A stretch of 64,000 nt of DNA from NCBI RefSeq assembly GCF_023555495.1, contig NZ_JALCZO010000004.1, positions 414,210 through 478,209 of the forward strand, in the 5' to 3' direction. Position numbers and translations under genes: made by a program. Origin of the DNA: Polaribacter sp. Z022 (GTDB taxonomy: Bacteria > Bacteroidota > Bacteroidia > Flavobacteriales > Flavobacteriaceae). The first letter of the stretch is position 1; every line of letters starts with the position of its first letter. The notes under the pieces were generated by a model. That model ran no database searches, had not been told where the DNA came from, and was given only the letters and a program-made list of their open reading frames with translations. This document shows positions 53,557 to 62,779 of the stretch, one piece after another.

Positions 53557-53777
53557 AATAATGTTTTTTAGGGATTTTTAAATTATTAAATAAATAAACT
53601 ATAACTACTTACTATTATAGTACACTATAAATATATTTCAGAATATAAAATCGTTCAATAGGTATATTTCTTATTTTAATTTTAGGGCAGTAATTAGTAG
53701 AAAAAATAAATTACCTATTCATTAAATAAGACATTTTGATATTAACTTTACATTTTCATCCATAAAAAAAATATCAA

Positions 53778-54224
53778 ATGAAAACACATATAAAAGTCAT
53801 TTCAAAAAAAGAAATCTTAAACATAATTCCACTATTACAGAAACTTAATTCAAAAACCCCTATTAATTTATTAAAAGAAAGGGTAAAAGAAATGTCTGAA
53901 TTTTCAAATTATGAATGTGTAGGTTTATATATTGAAGAAAAATTGGTAGGTATATCAGGTCTTTGGTATTCAACAAGACATTATATTGGCAAAACTGTAG
54001 AACCTGATCATGTAATTTTAGACGAAAGTTTAAGAGGTCAAGGAATTGGAAAACAATTCTTTAAATGGATTGACAATCATGTCCAAAACAAAGGTTGTGA
54101 AGCTATAGAGTTAAATGCTTATGTAAACAATCCTAAGTCTCATAAATTTTATTATAATGAGGGTTATAATATCTATGGTTTTCACTTTTTAAAGGTTTTA
54201 CGTGATGGCAAAAAATTTTATTAA
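53778..54224 (+). CDS. GNAT family N-acetyltransferase
   Basis: A 148-residue acetyltransferase. Motif A is LDESLRGQGIGKQFFKWI (Q/RxxGxG/A present: RGQGIG), and the C-terminal part has NNPKSHKFYYNEGYNIYGFHF. Substrate unknown. A typical lone chromosomal GNAT, separate from the sensory genes by 220 bases. Confidence 0.9.
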   Translation: MKTHIKVISKKEILNIIPLLQKLNSKTPINLLKERVKEMSEFSNYECVGLYIEEKLVGISGLWYSTRHYIGKTVEPDHVILDESLRGQGIGKQFFKWIDNHVQNKGCEAIELNAYVNNPKSHKFYYNEGYNIYGFHFLKVLRDGKKFY

Positions 54225-54264
54225 TTTTTGATAAAAAAATTGTTGCACAACTAAAAAAACATCT

Positions 54265-54272
54265 TATATTTG
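54265..54272 (+). promoter_or_regulatory. Promoter -7 element of tRNA-Gly
   Basis: TATATTTG (TAnnTTTG) 14 bases upstream of the mature tRNA. Confidence 0.65.
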
Positions 54273-54286
54273 CAGCTCTTTACCAC

Positions 54287-54359
54287 GCGAAAGTAGCTCA
54301 GTTGGTAGAGCGTCAGCCTTCCAAGCTGAATGTCGCCAGTTCGAACCTGGTCTTTCGCT
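54287..54359 (+). tRNA. tRNA-Gly (TCC anticodon)
   Basis: A 73-base cloverleaf. Acceptor stem GCGAAAG / CTTTCGC, D arm GCTC...GAGC, anticodon stem TCAGC/GCTGA with loop CTTCCAA (anticodon TCC, reads GGA), T arm with GTTCGAAC. CCA is not encoded. An intrinsic terminator follows. Confidence 0.95.
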
Positions 54360-54362
54360 CAT

Positions 54363-54397
54363 AAGACTTTATTAGAAATAATAAAGTCTTTTTTTTG
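54363..54397 (+). terminator. Terminator of tRNA-Gly
   Basis: An 11-bp stem AAGACTTTATT / AATAAAGTCTT with loop AGAAAT, then eight T's. Confidence 0.9.
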
Positions 54398-54477
54398 CTT
54401 TAAATTTAAATTAATTTAACAATTGATAATCAAAAATATAGACTTGTTTTATTAGAGTAAAATTTTATTTTTTAATA

Positions 54478-54508
54478 AAAAAACCGAAACTTATCTGTTT
54501 CGGTTTTT
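54478..54508 (-). terminator. Terminator of the rhomboid gene
   Basis: Stem AAAAACCGAAAC / GTTTCGGTTTTT with loop TTATCT, immediately after the minus-strand stop. Confidence 0.88.
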
Positions 54509-54511
54509 CTT

Positions 54512-55168
54512 TTATAAATCTTTTAATTTATCACCAAAAATAAGTAATAATATAATTGGTATTCCTAAAGAAATAACTAATAATTTATTTGTTATAAATA
54601 AAGATGGATTTAATAAAAGTGTAATTGCAAAACCTCCCATTGCTCCACCTAAATGTGCAGAATGACCAACATTTCCTAATTGTTTTTTCATTCCGTAAAT
54701 AGAATAAAGCAAATATCCAACTCCAAAAATGTACCCAGGAATTGGAATAGGAATAAAGAATAAAAACAATTCCATACCTGGGTATAATAATATTGATGAA
54801 TAAACAATACCAGAAACAGCTCCAGAAGCACCAACTGCACTATAATAAGGTTCGTTTTTATGGTATTGAAGAGAATACAAACTACCTGCCAATAAACTTC
54901 CAAAATAGATTATTAAAAAATTTGGAGTCCCTAGAAGAGCTGCTACAATATCTCCAAAAAGATATAAAGCATACATATTAAAACCTAAATGCATCCAATC
55001 TACATGTAAAAAACCAGATGTTAATGTTCTAATTTTTTCTCCAGATAAAATTCTACTTACCTGAAATTTATATTTATCTAAAAAAGAATAATCTTTAAAG
55101 CCTTTCATAGACACTAAAACATTGGCTATTATCAGTAATAAAACTGCTTGATTTATATTGTTCATCAT
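54512..55168 (-). CDS. Rhomboid family intramembrane serine protease
   Basis: A 218-residue polytopic inner-membrane protease. Catalytic Ser in GASGAVSGIV, catalytic His in HSAHLGGAMGG, and the HLGFNMYALYLFG helix (HxxxN pattern: H...N for the oxyanion) are in the right order for rhomboids. Six hydrophobic helices are visible. Its start is ATG at 55168 or 55165. Substrates are unknown. Confidence 0.93.
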   Translation of the reverse strand: MMNNINQAVLLLIIANVLVSMKGFKDYSFLDKYKFQVSRILSGEKIRTLTSGFLHVDWMHLGFNMYALYLFGDIVAALLGTPNFLIIYFGSLLAGSLYSLQYHKNEPYYSAVGASGAVSGIVYSSILLYPGMELFLFFIPIPIPGYIFGVGYLLYSIYGMKKQLGNVGHSAHLGGAMGGFAITLLLNPSLFITNKLLVISLGIPIILLLIFGDKLKDL

Positions 55169-55249
55169 ATAACAAACTTAATAAAACTCTTTGTTTTTAC
55201 TATTTTTTTTTGAAATTAAATATAGATATTTGCATTCTAAAAGTAATTT

Positions 55250-56173
55250 ATGCAGTATTTAGCGTTTATATTAGTTTATCCTATTATTTGGCTCGTTTCT
55301 AGATTGCCAATGAGAGTTCTATATATATTATCAGATTTTTTCTATGTAATAATTTATTACGTTTTTAAATATAGAAAGCAAGTTGTGTTACAAAATATTT
55401 CTTATGCTTTTCCTGAAAAATCAGAAAAAGAAAAAAACAAAATTGCTAAAGGTTTTTATAAGCATTTTACAGATATTTTTATAGAAAGTGTAAAGTCTTT
55501 TTCTATGAGCGAAAAAGAAGTTCTAAAACGTTATAAATACAAAAATCCTGAACTAATAGACAAATACGAAAAAGAAGGAAAAAGTATTGCTTTAGTTGGT
55601 GCACATCTTGCAAATTGGGAGTGGTCTTATAGTTTACCTCTTGTTTTAAATATAAAAGTATATGGTGCTTACAGTAAGTTAAGGAATGAGCATTTTGAAA
55701 AAATGCTAAAAAAGTTTAGAGAAAAGTTTGGAGTAATTGGCTTAAAAACTTCTGATACTGTAAAAGGTATGCTAAAAAACTATACCAATAAAGTACAAGG
55801 ATTATACATTTTATTAAGTGACCAATCTCCTATGGTTGAAAAAACTTTTTATTGGAGTAAATTTTTTGGAGTAAAAGTACCTGTTCATACAGGTGCAGAA
55901 ATGATTTCTAAAAAATTTGATTTAGTAGTTATAAATTATGTTACTAAAAAAATAAAGAGAGGTTATTATGAAACAGAATTTGAAGTTATTGCAGAGAACC
56001 CAAAAGAATATAAGAACTTTGAGTTAACAGAAAAATATTTAAAACTTACTGAAAAAAATATTAAAGAACAACCAGAATTATATTTATGGTCTCATAACAG
56101 GTTTAAACATCAACATCGTTTTGATGAATGGCAAAAAATGCACACGGCTAAACTTAAAGACAAAAAAAAGTGA
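55250..56173 (+). CDS. Lysophospholipid acyltransferase family protein (LpxL/HtrB-like)
   Basis: A 307-residue acyltransferase that attaches late acyl chains to lipid A or a similar lipid at the inner membrane. An N-terminal membrane anchor is followed by the catalytic HxxxxD/E motif, here GAHLANWEWS (His and Glu). Further regions: YGAYSKLRNEHFEKML, LLSDQSP and a final LYLWSHNRFKHQHRFDEW (parts: WSHNRFK). Typical length. It converges with glmM across a hairpin. Confidence 0.9.
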   Translation: MQYLAFILVYPIIWLVSRLPMRVLYILSDFFYVIIYYVFKYRKQVVLQNISYAFPEKSEKEKNKIAKGFYKHFTDIFIESVKSFSMSEKEVLKRYKYKNPELIDKYEKEGKSIALVGAHLANWEWSYSLPLVLNIKVYGAYSKLRNEHFEKMLKKFREKFGVIGLKTSDTVKGMLKNYTNKVQGLYILLSDQSPMVEKTFYWSKFFGVKVPVHTGAEMISKKFDLVVINYVTKKIKRGYYETEFEVIAENPKEYKNFELTEKYLKLTEKNIKEQPELYLWSHNRFKHQHRFDEWQKMHTAKLKDKKK

Positions 56174-56200
56174 TAAACTATAGTTTATCACTCTTATCTA
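56170..56200. terminator. Bidirectional hairpin between acyltransferase and glmM genes
   Basis: A perfect 22-base palindrome, GTGATAAACTA / TAGTTTATCAC. The T tract is only partial (TCTTATCTATTT). Confidence 0.65.
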
Positions 56201-56216
56201 TTTAGAAAATTATTTC

Positions 56217-57605
56217 TTAAATAATCTCTTTTATTTCATCTATAAATCTTACTGCTAAATCATCTGCTGCTTGTTGAGATTTTGCTTCTGTATAAATTCT
56301 AATAATAGGTTCTGTATTCGATTTTCTTAAATGAATCCATTCATTTTCAAAATCAATTTTTACACCATCTATAGTATTTACATCTTCGTGAGCATATTTA
56401 GAAGCCATGGTTTCTAAAATTTTATCAACATCAATTTCTGGAGTTAACTGAATTTTATTTTTACTCATAAAATAACTTGGGTAAGAATCTCTTAATTCTT
56501 TACAAGACATTTTAACATTTGCTAAATGAGATAAAAATAATGCTACACCCACTAAAGAATCTCTTCCATAATGTGAAGCTGGATAAATGATTCCTCCATT
56601 TCCTTCTCCACCAATTACAGTGTTTGTTTCTTTCATTTTAATAACAACATTAACTTCTCCAACTGCAGAAGCTGTATAAGTTCCTCCATGTTTTTGTGTA
56701 ATATCTCTTAATGCTCTAGAAGATGATAGGTTAGAAACTGTGTTTCCTCCACCTAATTTTCCTAAAACATAATCTGCACAAGCAACTAAAGTATACTCTT
56801 CTCCAAACATAGAACCATCTTCAGAAATTAAAGCTAATCTATCTACATCTGGATCTACAACGATTCCAAAATCTGCATTTTCTTTAACTACTAAATCAGA
56901 AATATCTGTTAAATGTTCTTTTAAAGGTTCTGGATTGTGAGGAAATTGTCCATTTGGAGTACAATACAACTCTACACATTCTACATTTAATTCTTTTAAT
57001 AAAGCAGGAATAAATATTCCTCCTGTAGAATTTACACCATCAACAACAACTTTAAAGTTTGCTTTTTTTATTGCTTCTACATCTACCAATTCTAAATCTA
57101 AAACTTCTTTTATGTGTTTTTCTACATACGTTTTGTCTTTAGAATAGGTTCCTAAATCATCTACTTCAGAAAATTCGAAATCTTCACTTTCTGCTAATTC
57201 TAAAATCTTAACACCTTCTTCTCCATTTAAAAATTCACCTTTTTCGTTTAATAACTTTAAAGCATTCCATTGTTTTGGATTGTGAGATGCAGTTAAAATA
57301 ATACCTCCATCAGCATTTTCTAAAGGAACAGCAACTTCTACTGTTGGTGTTGTAGATAAACCTAAATCAATTACATCTATACCTAAACCAACTAAAGTAT
57401 TAGCTACTAAACTAGAAATCATTTTACCAGAAATACGAGCGTCTCTACCAATTACTACTTTTATTTTTTCTTTACCTGCATTTCTTTCTTTTATGAAAGC
57501 TCCATATGCTGATGCAAATTTTACAGCATCTATTGGTGTTAAATTATCGGCAGTTTTACCTCCAATTGTTCCTCTAATTCCTGAAATTGATTTTATTAAT
57601 GTCAT
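56217..57605 (-). CDS. glmM: Phosphoglucosamine mutase (GlmM type)
   Basis: Interconverts glucosamine-6-P and -1-P for peptidoglycan and LPS precursors; 462 residues. Phosphoserine loop TASHNPKQWNALKL (Ser in ASHNP), metal loop DPDVDRLALI, sugar loop GEGNGGIIYP and phosphate loop RKSNTEPIIRIYTEA are all visible. In Bacteroidota this gene is usually annotated glmM, though a phosphomannomutase role cannot be excluded by motif. Single gene. Confidence 0.92.
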   Translation of the reverse strand: MTLIKSISGIRGTIGGKTADNLTPIDAVKFASAYGAFIKERNAGKEKIKVVIGRDARISGKMISSLVANTLVGLGIDVIDLGLSTTPTVEVAVPLENADGGIILTASHNPKQWNALKLLNEKGEFLNGEEGVKILELAESEDFEFSEVDDLGTYSKDKTYVEKHIKEVLDLELVDVEAIKKANFKVVVDGVNSTGGIFIPALLKELNVECVELYCTPNGQFPHNPEPLKEHLTDISDLVVKENADFGIVVDPDVDRLALISEDGSMFGEEYTLVACADYVLGKLGGGNTVSNLSSSRALRDITQKHGGTYTASAVGEVNVVIKMKETNTVIGGEGNGGIIYPASHYGRDSLVGVALFLSHLANVKMSCKELRDSYPSYFMSKNKIQLTPEIDVDKILETMASKYAHEDVNTIDGVKIDFENEWIHLRKSNTEPIIRIYTEAKSQQAADDLAVRFIDEIKEII

Positions 57606-57740
57606 TGTTTTTATTTATCTTTTAAAGCTAAACAAATATAAATTATTCTTTTAGATGTTTAACTATTTTTAAAGTTTAAGAAATTATTTTAATTAATAAC
57701 TTTTAATTATATTTAAGAGTTAATATAATACGAAGTAAAT

Positions 57741-58307
57741 ATGAAATCAAGGTTCTTTTTAATTCTTGTACTATCTTTTACTCTTTTTAATTGTAATAAA
57801 ACTGTAGATTGTGATATAGAAACTACAGAAGGAATAATTAAAATAGAATTATATCCAAAAAAAGCTCCAATTACAGTTACTAATTTTTTAAATTATGTTG
57901 ATGCTGGTCTTTATAATAATGGAGTTTTTTTTAGAGTAACAACTCCTGAAAACGAAGCTGATAGAGATGTTAAAATACAAGTTATTCAAGGTGGAGTTAG
58001 ACAAAAAAATAATATTGAGCCTATAGAAATTGAAACCACAAAAAAAACGGGTTTAAAACATTTAAACGGAACACTTTCTATGGCAAGAAGTACAGCAAAT
58101 TCTGCTACTAGTAGTTTTTTTATATGTATTAACAATCAACCAGAATTAGATTTTAAAGGTAAAAGACATCCTGATGGATTAGGGTTTGCTGCTTTTGGTA
58201 AAGTAACTAAAGGTATGGATATTGTTAAAAAAATTAATGCTGGTAAAAATAAAAACCAACGTTTATTAAAACCTATTATTATAAAATCTATAAAGCGCAC
58301 TAATTAA
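57741..58307 (+). CDS. Cyclophilin-type peptidylprolyl isomerase, lipoprotein
   Basis: A 188-residue cyclophilin. A short signal ends in LFNCNK (Cys18 likely lipidated). Core features are GIIKIELYPKKAPITVTNFL, IQGGV and GTLSMARSTANSATSSFFICI, with FGKVTKGMDIVKKI closing the domain. It probably works in the periplasm. The stop is five bases from the convergent hydrolase gene. Confidence 0.92.
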   Translation: MKSRFFLILVLSFTLFNCNKTVDCDIETTEGIIKIELYPKKAPITVTNFLNYVDAGLYNNGVFFRVTTPENEADRDVKIQVIQGGVRQKNNIEPIEIETTKKTGLKHLNGTLSMARSTANSATSSFFICINNQPELDFKGKRHPDGLGFAAFGKVTKGMDIVKKINAGKNKNQRLLKPIIIKSIKRTN

Positions 58308-58311
58308 AAAA

Positions 58312-59205
58312 CTATTGCGAAACAAAATCATAAATTGATTTAGAAATTTTTGCTAGTTGATCTGTTCCTTTATCAAAATCTTTTAAATTTTTAGAAAGCA
58401 AAACCAATACATACTTTTTACCATTTGGTAAATAAACAATTGCAGCATCATGATGTACACCAGTTATAGAACCTGTTTTATGAGCAATTTCTAAATTTTT
58501 GGGTAAATATTTAGGTATCATATCATTCCACTTTTGTTCCTTTAATATAGCAATCATTCTATTACAATCTTCTTTTAAACCTGCTTTTTCTTTTGCTAAA
58601 GCTTTCATAATTATTAACAAATCTTTTGCAGTGGTAGAATTACTTAAACCTAATTTATATGCTTTAATATCTTCAACACCTCTTAAAACTTTCATGTTAT
58701 TAGCTCCTAAACTTGCCATAGTTTGGGTAGTTTTTTTAGCATCAACAATTTCAATTAAAATATTGGTTGCAAGGTTGCTACTTAAAGTAACCATGTTATA
58801 CATTAAATCTGATATTTTTTGTTTTGTATTTATTTTACTATAAATTACATCATCACTATCTTCTCCAATATCCATTGTATACAAACTTCCATCAACAATA
58901 CTTTTAAACTCATTTTTTAGTAAAATAGAATCATTTAAGTTTATTTTTCCTTCAGATTGTTGTTTAAATAGCTCAATCATAACAGGAATTTTCATAGTGC
59001 TGGCTGCATGAAATTTTTCATCAACATTTAAAAAAACAGAATTAGTTTCATCTTCTAAATCTAAAAAAGCAACAGCCACATCACCTTTTATTTCTGAAAC
59101 TTGATTTTTAATTTTGCTTGTTAATTGTTCTATATTTTGTTTTGATGAATTTTGACAAGAAATAAAAAACAAGAAAACTAATAAAGTAAATTTATAAATA
59201 GACAT
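58312..59205 (-). CDS. Class A beta-lactamase-like serine hydrolase, lipoprotein
   Basis: A 297-residue secreted hydrolase with lipobox FFISC (Cys17). The serine active site is ASTMK (Ser69, Lys72). The second motif is SSN in TLSSNLATN where most class A enzymes have SDN, and the third is HKTGSITG. In the omega region RGVED provides a Glu. The fold is that of class A beta-lactamases, but lactamase activity is not certain; it could be a transpeptidase- or esterase-like enzyme. Chosen start is the ATG at 59205 before the signal; a longer frame (59238) would overlap the rpsA terminator. Confidence 0.82.
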   Translation of the reverse strand: MSIYKFTLLVFLFFISCQNSSKQNIEQLTSKIKNQVSEIKGDVAVAFLDLEDETNSVFLNVDEKFHAASTMKIPVMIELFKQQSEGKINLNDSILLKNEFKSIVDGSLYTMDIGEDSDDVIYSKINTKQKISDLMYNMVTLSSNLATNILIEIVDAKKTTQTMASLGANNMKVLRGVEDIKAYKLGLSNSTTAKDLLIIMKALAKEKAGLKEDCNRMIAILKEQKWNDMIPKYLPKNLEIAHKTGSITGVHHDAAIVYLPNGKKYVLVLLSKNLKDFDKGTDQLAKISKSIYDFVSQ

Positions 59206-59240
59206 AAATAAAGAAGTATTTCTTACTAAAATAGGCAAAA

Positions 59241-59272
59241 AAAAATCCGTAGCAAATTGCTACGGATTTTTA
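59241..59272 (-). terminator. Terminator of rpsA
   Basis: A 15-bp stem AAAAATCCGTAGCAA / TTGCTACGGATTTTT with a one- to three-base loop, right after the rpsA stop. Confidence 0.9.
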
Positions 59273-59291
59273 AATTATAAAAAAATAAAGA

Positions 59292-61103
59292 TTATTTACC
59301 TTCTTCCATTTTTTTCTTTAAAGCTGCAAGACCTCCAATATCTCCTAAAGTAGTCTTTTCTGCTTCAGCTGCTTTTTTAACTGCTGCCTTAACATTTCTT
59401 TTCTCTTGCTCTTTAAATAAAGATGTATGAGAAACTACAACTCTTCTGTATTCTTTAGAGAATTCTAAAACTACAAATTCTATTGTATCTCCTTTTCCTA
59501 ATTTAGAACCATCTTCTTTTTCTAAGAATCTTGTTGGTGCAAAACCTTCTACTCCATCAGCAAAAGTTACAACTGCTCCTTTATCATTCTTTTCTTTGAT
59601 TGTTCCTTCGTGTTTAGAACCGATAGCGTAAGTAGCTTCATGTGCATCCCAAGGGTTAGTTTGAGTTTGCTTATGACCTAAGTTTAACTTTCTGTTTTCT
59701 ACATCTAATTCTAATACTTGAACTTCTAATTTATCACCAACAGTTACAAAATCTGAAGGGTGCTTCACTTTCTTAGTCCAAGATAAGTCTGAGATATAAA
59801 CTAAACCATCAATACCTTCTTCTAACTCTACAAACACACCAAAGTTAGTGTAGTTTCTTACTGTACCAGTATGAGTTGAACCAACAGGATATTTAGTTGT
59901 AATATCTGTCCAAGGATCTGGGTGTAATTGTTTGATACCTAAAGACATTTTTCTGTCTTCTCTATCTAAAGTTAAAATTTGAGCTTCAACTTTATCTCCA
60001 ACTTTTACGAAATCTTGTGCAGAACGTAAGTGAGTTGACCAAGACATTTCAGAAACGTGAATTAACCCTTCTACTCCTTGTTCTACTTCTACAAATGCAC
60101 CATAATCAGCTAAAACAACAACTTCACCATTTACTTTATCTCCAACTTTTAAATCAGTGTTTAAAGCTTCCCAAGGGTGAGCAGATAATTGTTTTAATCC
60201 TAATTGAATTCTAGATTTGTTATCATCAAAGTCTAAAATTACAACGTTTAATTTTTGATCTAATTCTACAACCTCATTTGGATGATTGATTCTAGACCAA
60301 GATAAATCAGTAATATGTACTAAACCATCTACACCTCCTAAATCAACAAAGACACCATAAGAAGTAATGTTTTTAACAACACCTTCTAATACTTGTCCTT
60401 TTTCTAATTGACCAATAATTTCTTTTTTCTGTAATTCAATATCAGCTTCAATAAGTGCTTTATGAGATACAACAACGTTTTTAAATTCGTGGTTAATTTT
60501 AACAACTTTAAATTCCATTGTTTTCTCAACATATTGATCGTAATCTCTAATTGGCTTAACATCAATTTGAGATCCTGGTAAAAATGCTTCGATTCCGAAA
60601 ACATCTACAATCATACCACCTCTAGTTCTACATTTAACAAAACCGTTAACTACTTCACCAGTTTCATGAGCATTGTTAACACGTTCCCATGCTTTAATTA
60701 CTCTTGCTTTTTTGTGAGATAATACTAATTGACCAGAAGAATCTTCTCTTTTGTCTACTAATACTTCTACTTTATCTCCTTCAGCTAATGCTTGGTTGTA
60801 ACGAAATTCGTTTAAAGAGATAACTCCTTCAGATTTAGAGTTGATGTCAATAATTGCATCTCTCTCAGTAATTCTGATTACAGTTCCTTCAATTACATCA
60901 CGCTCGTTTACGAAACCTACAGTTCCTTCTAACGCTTTTTCGAATTCAACTAATTTTTGCTCATCAACTTCATCAATACCTTCTTCGTATCTGTGCCAGT
61001 TAAAATCTGCTAAAAATTGTTGTGGATCTACAGCTGGAGTAGCTGTTTCTTGTACTTCAGTAGCAACTACTTGCTCTTCAGTGTTTTTTGTTTCTTCAGA
61101 CAT
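59292..61103 (-). CDS. rpsA: Ribosomal protein S1
   Basis: A 603-residue mRNA-binding protein of the small subunit. Six S1 (OB-fold) domains in a row are visible by repeated GxVxxxxxxGxFVxL/V patterns, e.g. GVVKNITSYGVFVDLGG, GEVVVLADYGAFVEVEQ and GTVRNYTNFGVFVELEE. An acidic Thr/Glu-rich N-terminus and a Lys/Ala-rich C-terminal tail follow. Single gene with a ~120-base leader and a strong terminator. In organisms without Shine-Dalgarno sites S1 is a key initiation factor. Confidence 0.96.
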   Translation of the reverse strand: MSEETKNTEEQVVATEVQETATPAVDPQQFLADFNWHRYEEGIDEVDEQKLVEFEKALEGTVGFVNERDVIEGTVIRITERDAIIDINSKSEGVISLNEFRYNQALAEGDKVEVLVDKREDSSGQLVLSHKKARVIKAWERVNNAHETGEVVNGFVKCRTRGGMIVDVFGIEAFLPGSQIDVKPIRDYDQYVEKTMEFKVVKINHEFKNVVVSHKALIEADIELQKKEIIGQLEKGQVLEGVVKNITSYGVFVDLGGVDGLVHITDLSWSRINHPNEVVELDQKLNVVILDFDDNKSRIQLGLKQLSAHPWEALNTDLKVGDKVNGEVVVLADYGAFVEVEQGVEGLIHVSEMSWSTHLRSAQDFVKVGDKVEAQILTLDREDRKMSLGIKQLHPDPWTDITTKYPVGSTHTGTVRNYTNFGVFVELEEGIDGLVYISDLSWTKKVKHPSDFVTVGDKLEVQVLELDVENRKLNLGHKQTQTNPWDAHEATYAIGSKHEGTIKEKNDKGAVVTFADGVEGFAPTRFLEKEDGSKLGKGDTIEFVVLEFSKEYRRVVVSHTSLFKEQEKRNVKAAVKKAAEAEKTTLGDIGGLAALKKKMEEGK

Positions 61104-61225
61104 GTGTCTAAATAATTTTGTATCTTATTGTTTTTCAGATTTTTAACGATAAAAACGCAAAGAGTTGTTTTTATAAATTGTTTTATATAGTTCCTTTTCT
61201 AAATCTGTTCTCGTAAAAAGGAGTG

Positions 61226-61233
61226 CAAATTTA
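61226..61233 (-). promoter_or_regulatory. Promoter -7 element of rpsA
   Basis: On the minus strand TAAATTTG (TAnnTTTG), about 122 bases before the rpsA ATG. It predicts an unusually long leader of about 115 bases. Confidence 0.6.
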
Positions 61234-61303
61234 CAAAAATCATTTGATTATTAACACATTAGAATTAATTTATTATTCTTTTTATTCTTGGTACACAAAA
61301 AAC

Positions 61304-61311
61304 TACCTTTG
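61304..61311 (+). promoter_or_regulatory. Promoter -7 element of queE
   Basis: TACCTTTG (TAnnTTTG) 37 bases before the ATG at 61349. Confidence 0.55.
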
Positions 61312-61348
61312 CATTTTTAAAATCCTTTTTAGGTTGATATTGAAGTAG

Positions 61349-61978
61349 ATGGATAAAAAGACAAAAGATTTAGTAGACAAAGGAATAATGCTTCCGTTAA
61401 TGGAAGAGTTTTATACAATACAAGGTGAAGGTTCTCATACAGGTACAGCTGCTTATTTTATTAGAGTTGGTGGTTGTGATGTGGGTTGCCATTGGTGTGA
61501 TGTTAAAGAAAGTTGGAATGCAGAATTACACCCACCAACTTTAGCTGATACAATTGTAAAAAATGTAAAAAAATATGCAGAAACTGTTGTTATTACTGGT
61601 GGTGAGCCTTTAATGTGGTCTATGGATTATTTAACTTCTTTACTGCAAGAAAATCATATTAAAACTCATATTGAAACTTCTGGAGCGTATTCTTTTTCTG
61701 GAAAATGGGATTGGTTTTGTCTTTCTCCTAAGAAAACAAAATTACCTTTAAAAGAAAATTATAGAGAAGCAGATGAGTTAAAAATGATTATTCATAATAA
61801 ATCTGATTTTGACTTTGCTGAACAAGAAGCTGCAAAAGTTGGTAAAAAATGTAAACTTTATTTACAACCAGAATGGAGTAAAAAAGAGAAAATGACTGAA
61901 TTGATCGTTGATTATGTTATGAAAAATCCAAAATGGAAAATTTCTTTACAAACTCATAAATACTTAAATATTCCATAA
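61349..61978 (+). CDS. queE: 7-carboxy-7-deazaguanine synthase
   Basis: Radical SAM enzyme of queuosine biosynthesis; 209 residues. The [4Fe-4S] motif is VGGCDVGCHWCDVKESW (CX3CX2C with three Cys), preceded by FYTIQGEGSHTG. The SAM region is VVITGGEPLMW, and HIETSGAY and ELKMIIHNKSD follow. A clear QueE of the Bacteroidota type. No other que genes are in the window. A repeat copy starts nine bases after its stop. Confidence 0.95.
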   Translation: MDKKTKDLVDKGIMLPLMEEFYTIQGEGSHTGTAAYFIRVGGCDVGCHWCDVKESWNAELHPPTLADTIVKNVKKYAETVVITGGEPLMWSMDYLTSLLQENHIKTHIETSGAYSFSGKWDWFCLSPKKTKLPLKENYREADELKMIIHNKSDFDFAEQEAAKVGKKCKLYLQPEWSKKEKMTELIVDYVMKNPKWKISLQTHKYLNIP

Positions 61979-61986
61979 GTTTTTTA

Positions 61987-62068
61987 TTTGAAGCTATTTC
62001 CTCCTGCTTTTCACTATATCTTTTCTTAATTCTTCAGAAAAGGATGTCGTTTCAATCAGGGCTAAACC
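61987..62068. repeat. Intergenic repeat, copy 2 (uninterrupted)
   Basis: The same arms as at 5287-5455: GAAGCTATTTCC...CACTATATCTTTT and AAAAGGATGTCGTTTCAATC...AGGGCTAAAC, separated by about 10 bases. It lies between two convergent genes, queE and cmk. Confidence 0.8.
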
Positions 62069-62088
62069 AATTAATAAGCTTTTTGTAC

Positions 62089-62778
62089 TTAAGAAATTCT
62101 TCTATCTACCAAAGCACAAATTCTATCAAATTGTTCTGTAATTCCCATGTCAGAATTATCAAAACTAATTGCATCATCGGCTTTCATTAAAGGAGAATCT
62201 TCTCTTGTAGAATCTATTCTATCTCTTTCTTCTACATTAAAAAGGATGTCATTAAACTCAACTTTATCTCCTCTATCTATTAATTCCTTATAACGTCTAG
62301 TAGCTCTTTTATCTGCAGAAGCTGTCATAAATAATTTTAATTCAGCATTAGGAAAAACCACAGTACCTATATCTCTACCGTCCATAACAATTCCGCTTTC
62401 ATTACCCATTAATTGCTGTTCTGCAACTAATTTTTTTCTAACTTCAGAAATTGCCGCAACTTTACTTACTAATTGAGAAACTTCAAGTGTTCTAATTTCT
62501 TTTTCTACATTCTCATTATTTAAGAACATTTCTGCAAACCCTAATTCTTTATTAAATTTAAATGTTAAAGAAATATTTTTAAGATGTAATATCAATGCTT
62601 CTTTATCTAAAGAAGTTTTACTTACAAAATTATTATTCATCGCAAATAATGTAACTGCTCTATACATGGCACCAGTATCAACATAAATGTAATTATATTT
62701 CTTAGCTAATAACTTAGCTATGGTACTTTTTCCTGTAGATGAAAATCCATCAATTGCAATAATAATTTTATTACTCAT
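62089..62778 (-). CDS. cmk: Cytidylate kinase
   Basis: Phosphorylates CMP/dCMP; 229 residues. Walker A AIDGFSSTGKSTIAKLL, the CMP-binding part YVDTGAMYRAVT, the NMP region MDGRDIGTVVFP, and ADKRATRRYKEL are family hallmarks. Follows porQ with one base between, the usual Flavobacterial arrangement, so they are cotranscribed. Confidence 0.96.
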   Translation of the reverse strand: MSNKIIIAIDGFSSTGKSTIAKLLAKKYNYIYVDTGAMYRAVTLFAMNNNFVSKTSLDKEALILHLKNISLTFKFNKELGFAEMFLNNENVEKEIRTLEVSQLVSKVAAISEVRKKLVAEQQLMGNESGIVMDGRDIGTVVFPNAELKLFMTASADKRATRRYKELIDRGDKVEFNDILFNVEERDRIDSTREDSPLMKADDAISFDNSDMGITEQFDRICALVDRRIS

Positions 62779-62779
62779 T

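Noticed and set aside
54287..54510. Integration site (att) at the tRNA-Gly
   Set aside because: No integrase and no direct repeat of the tRNA 3' end could be found in the window.
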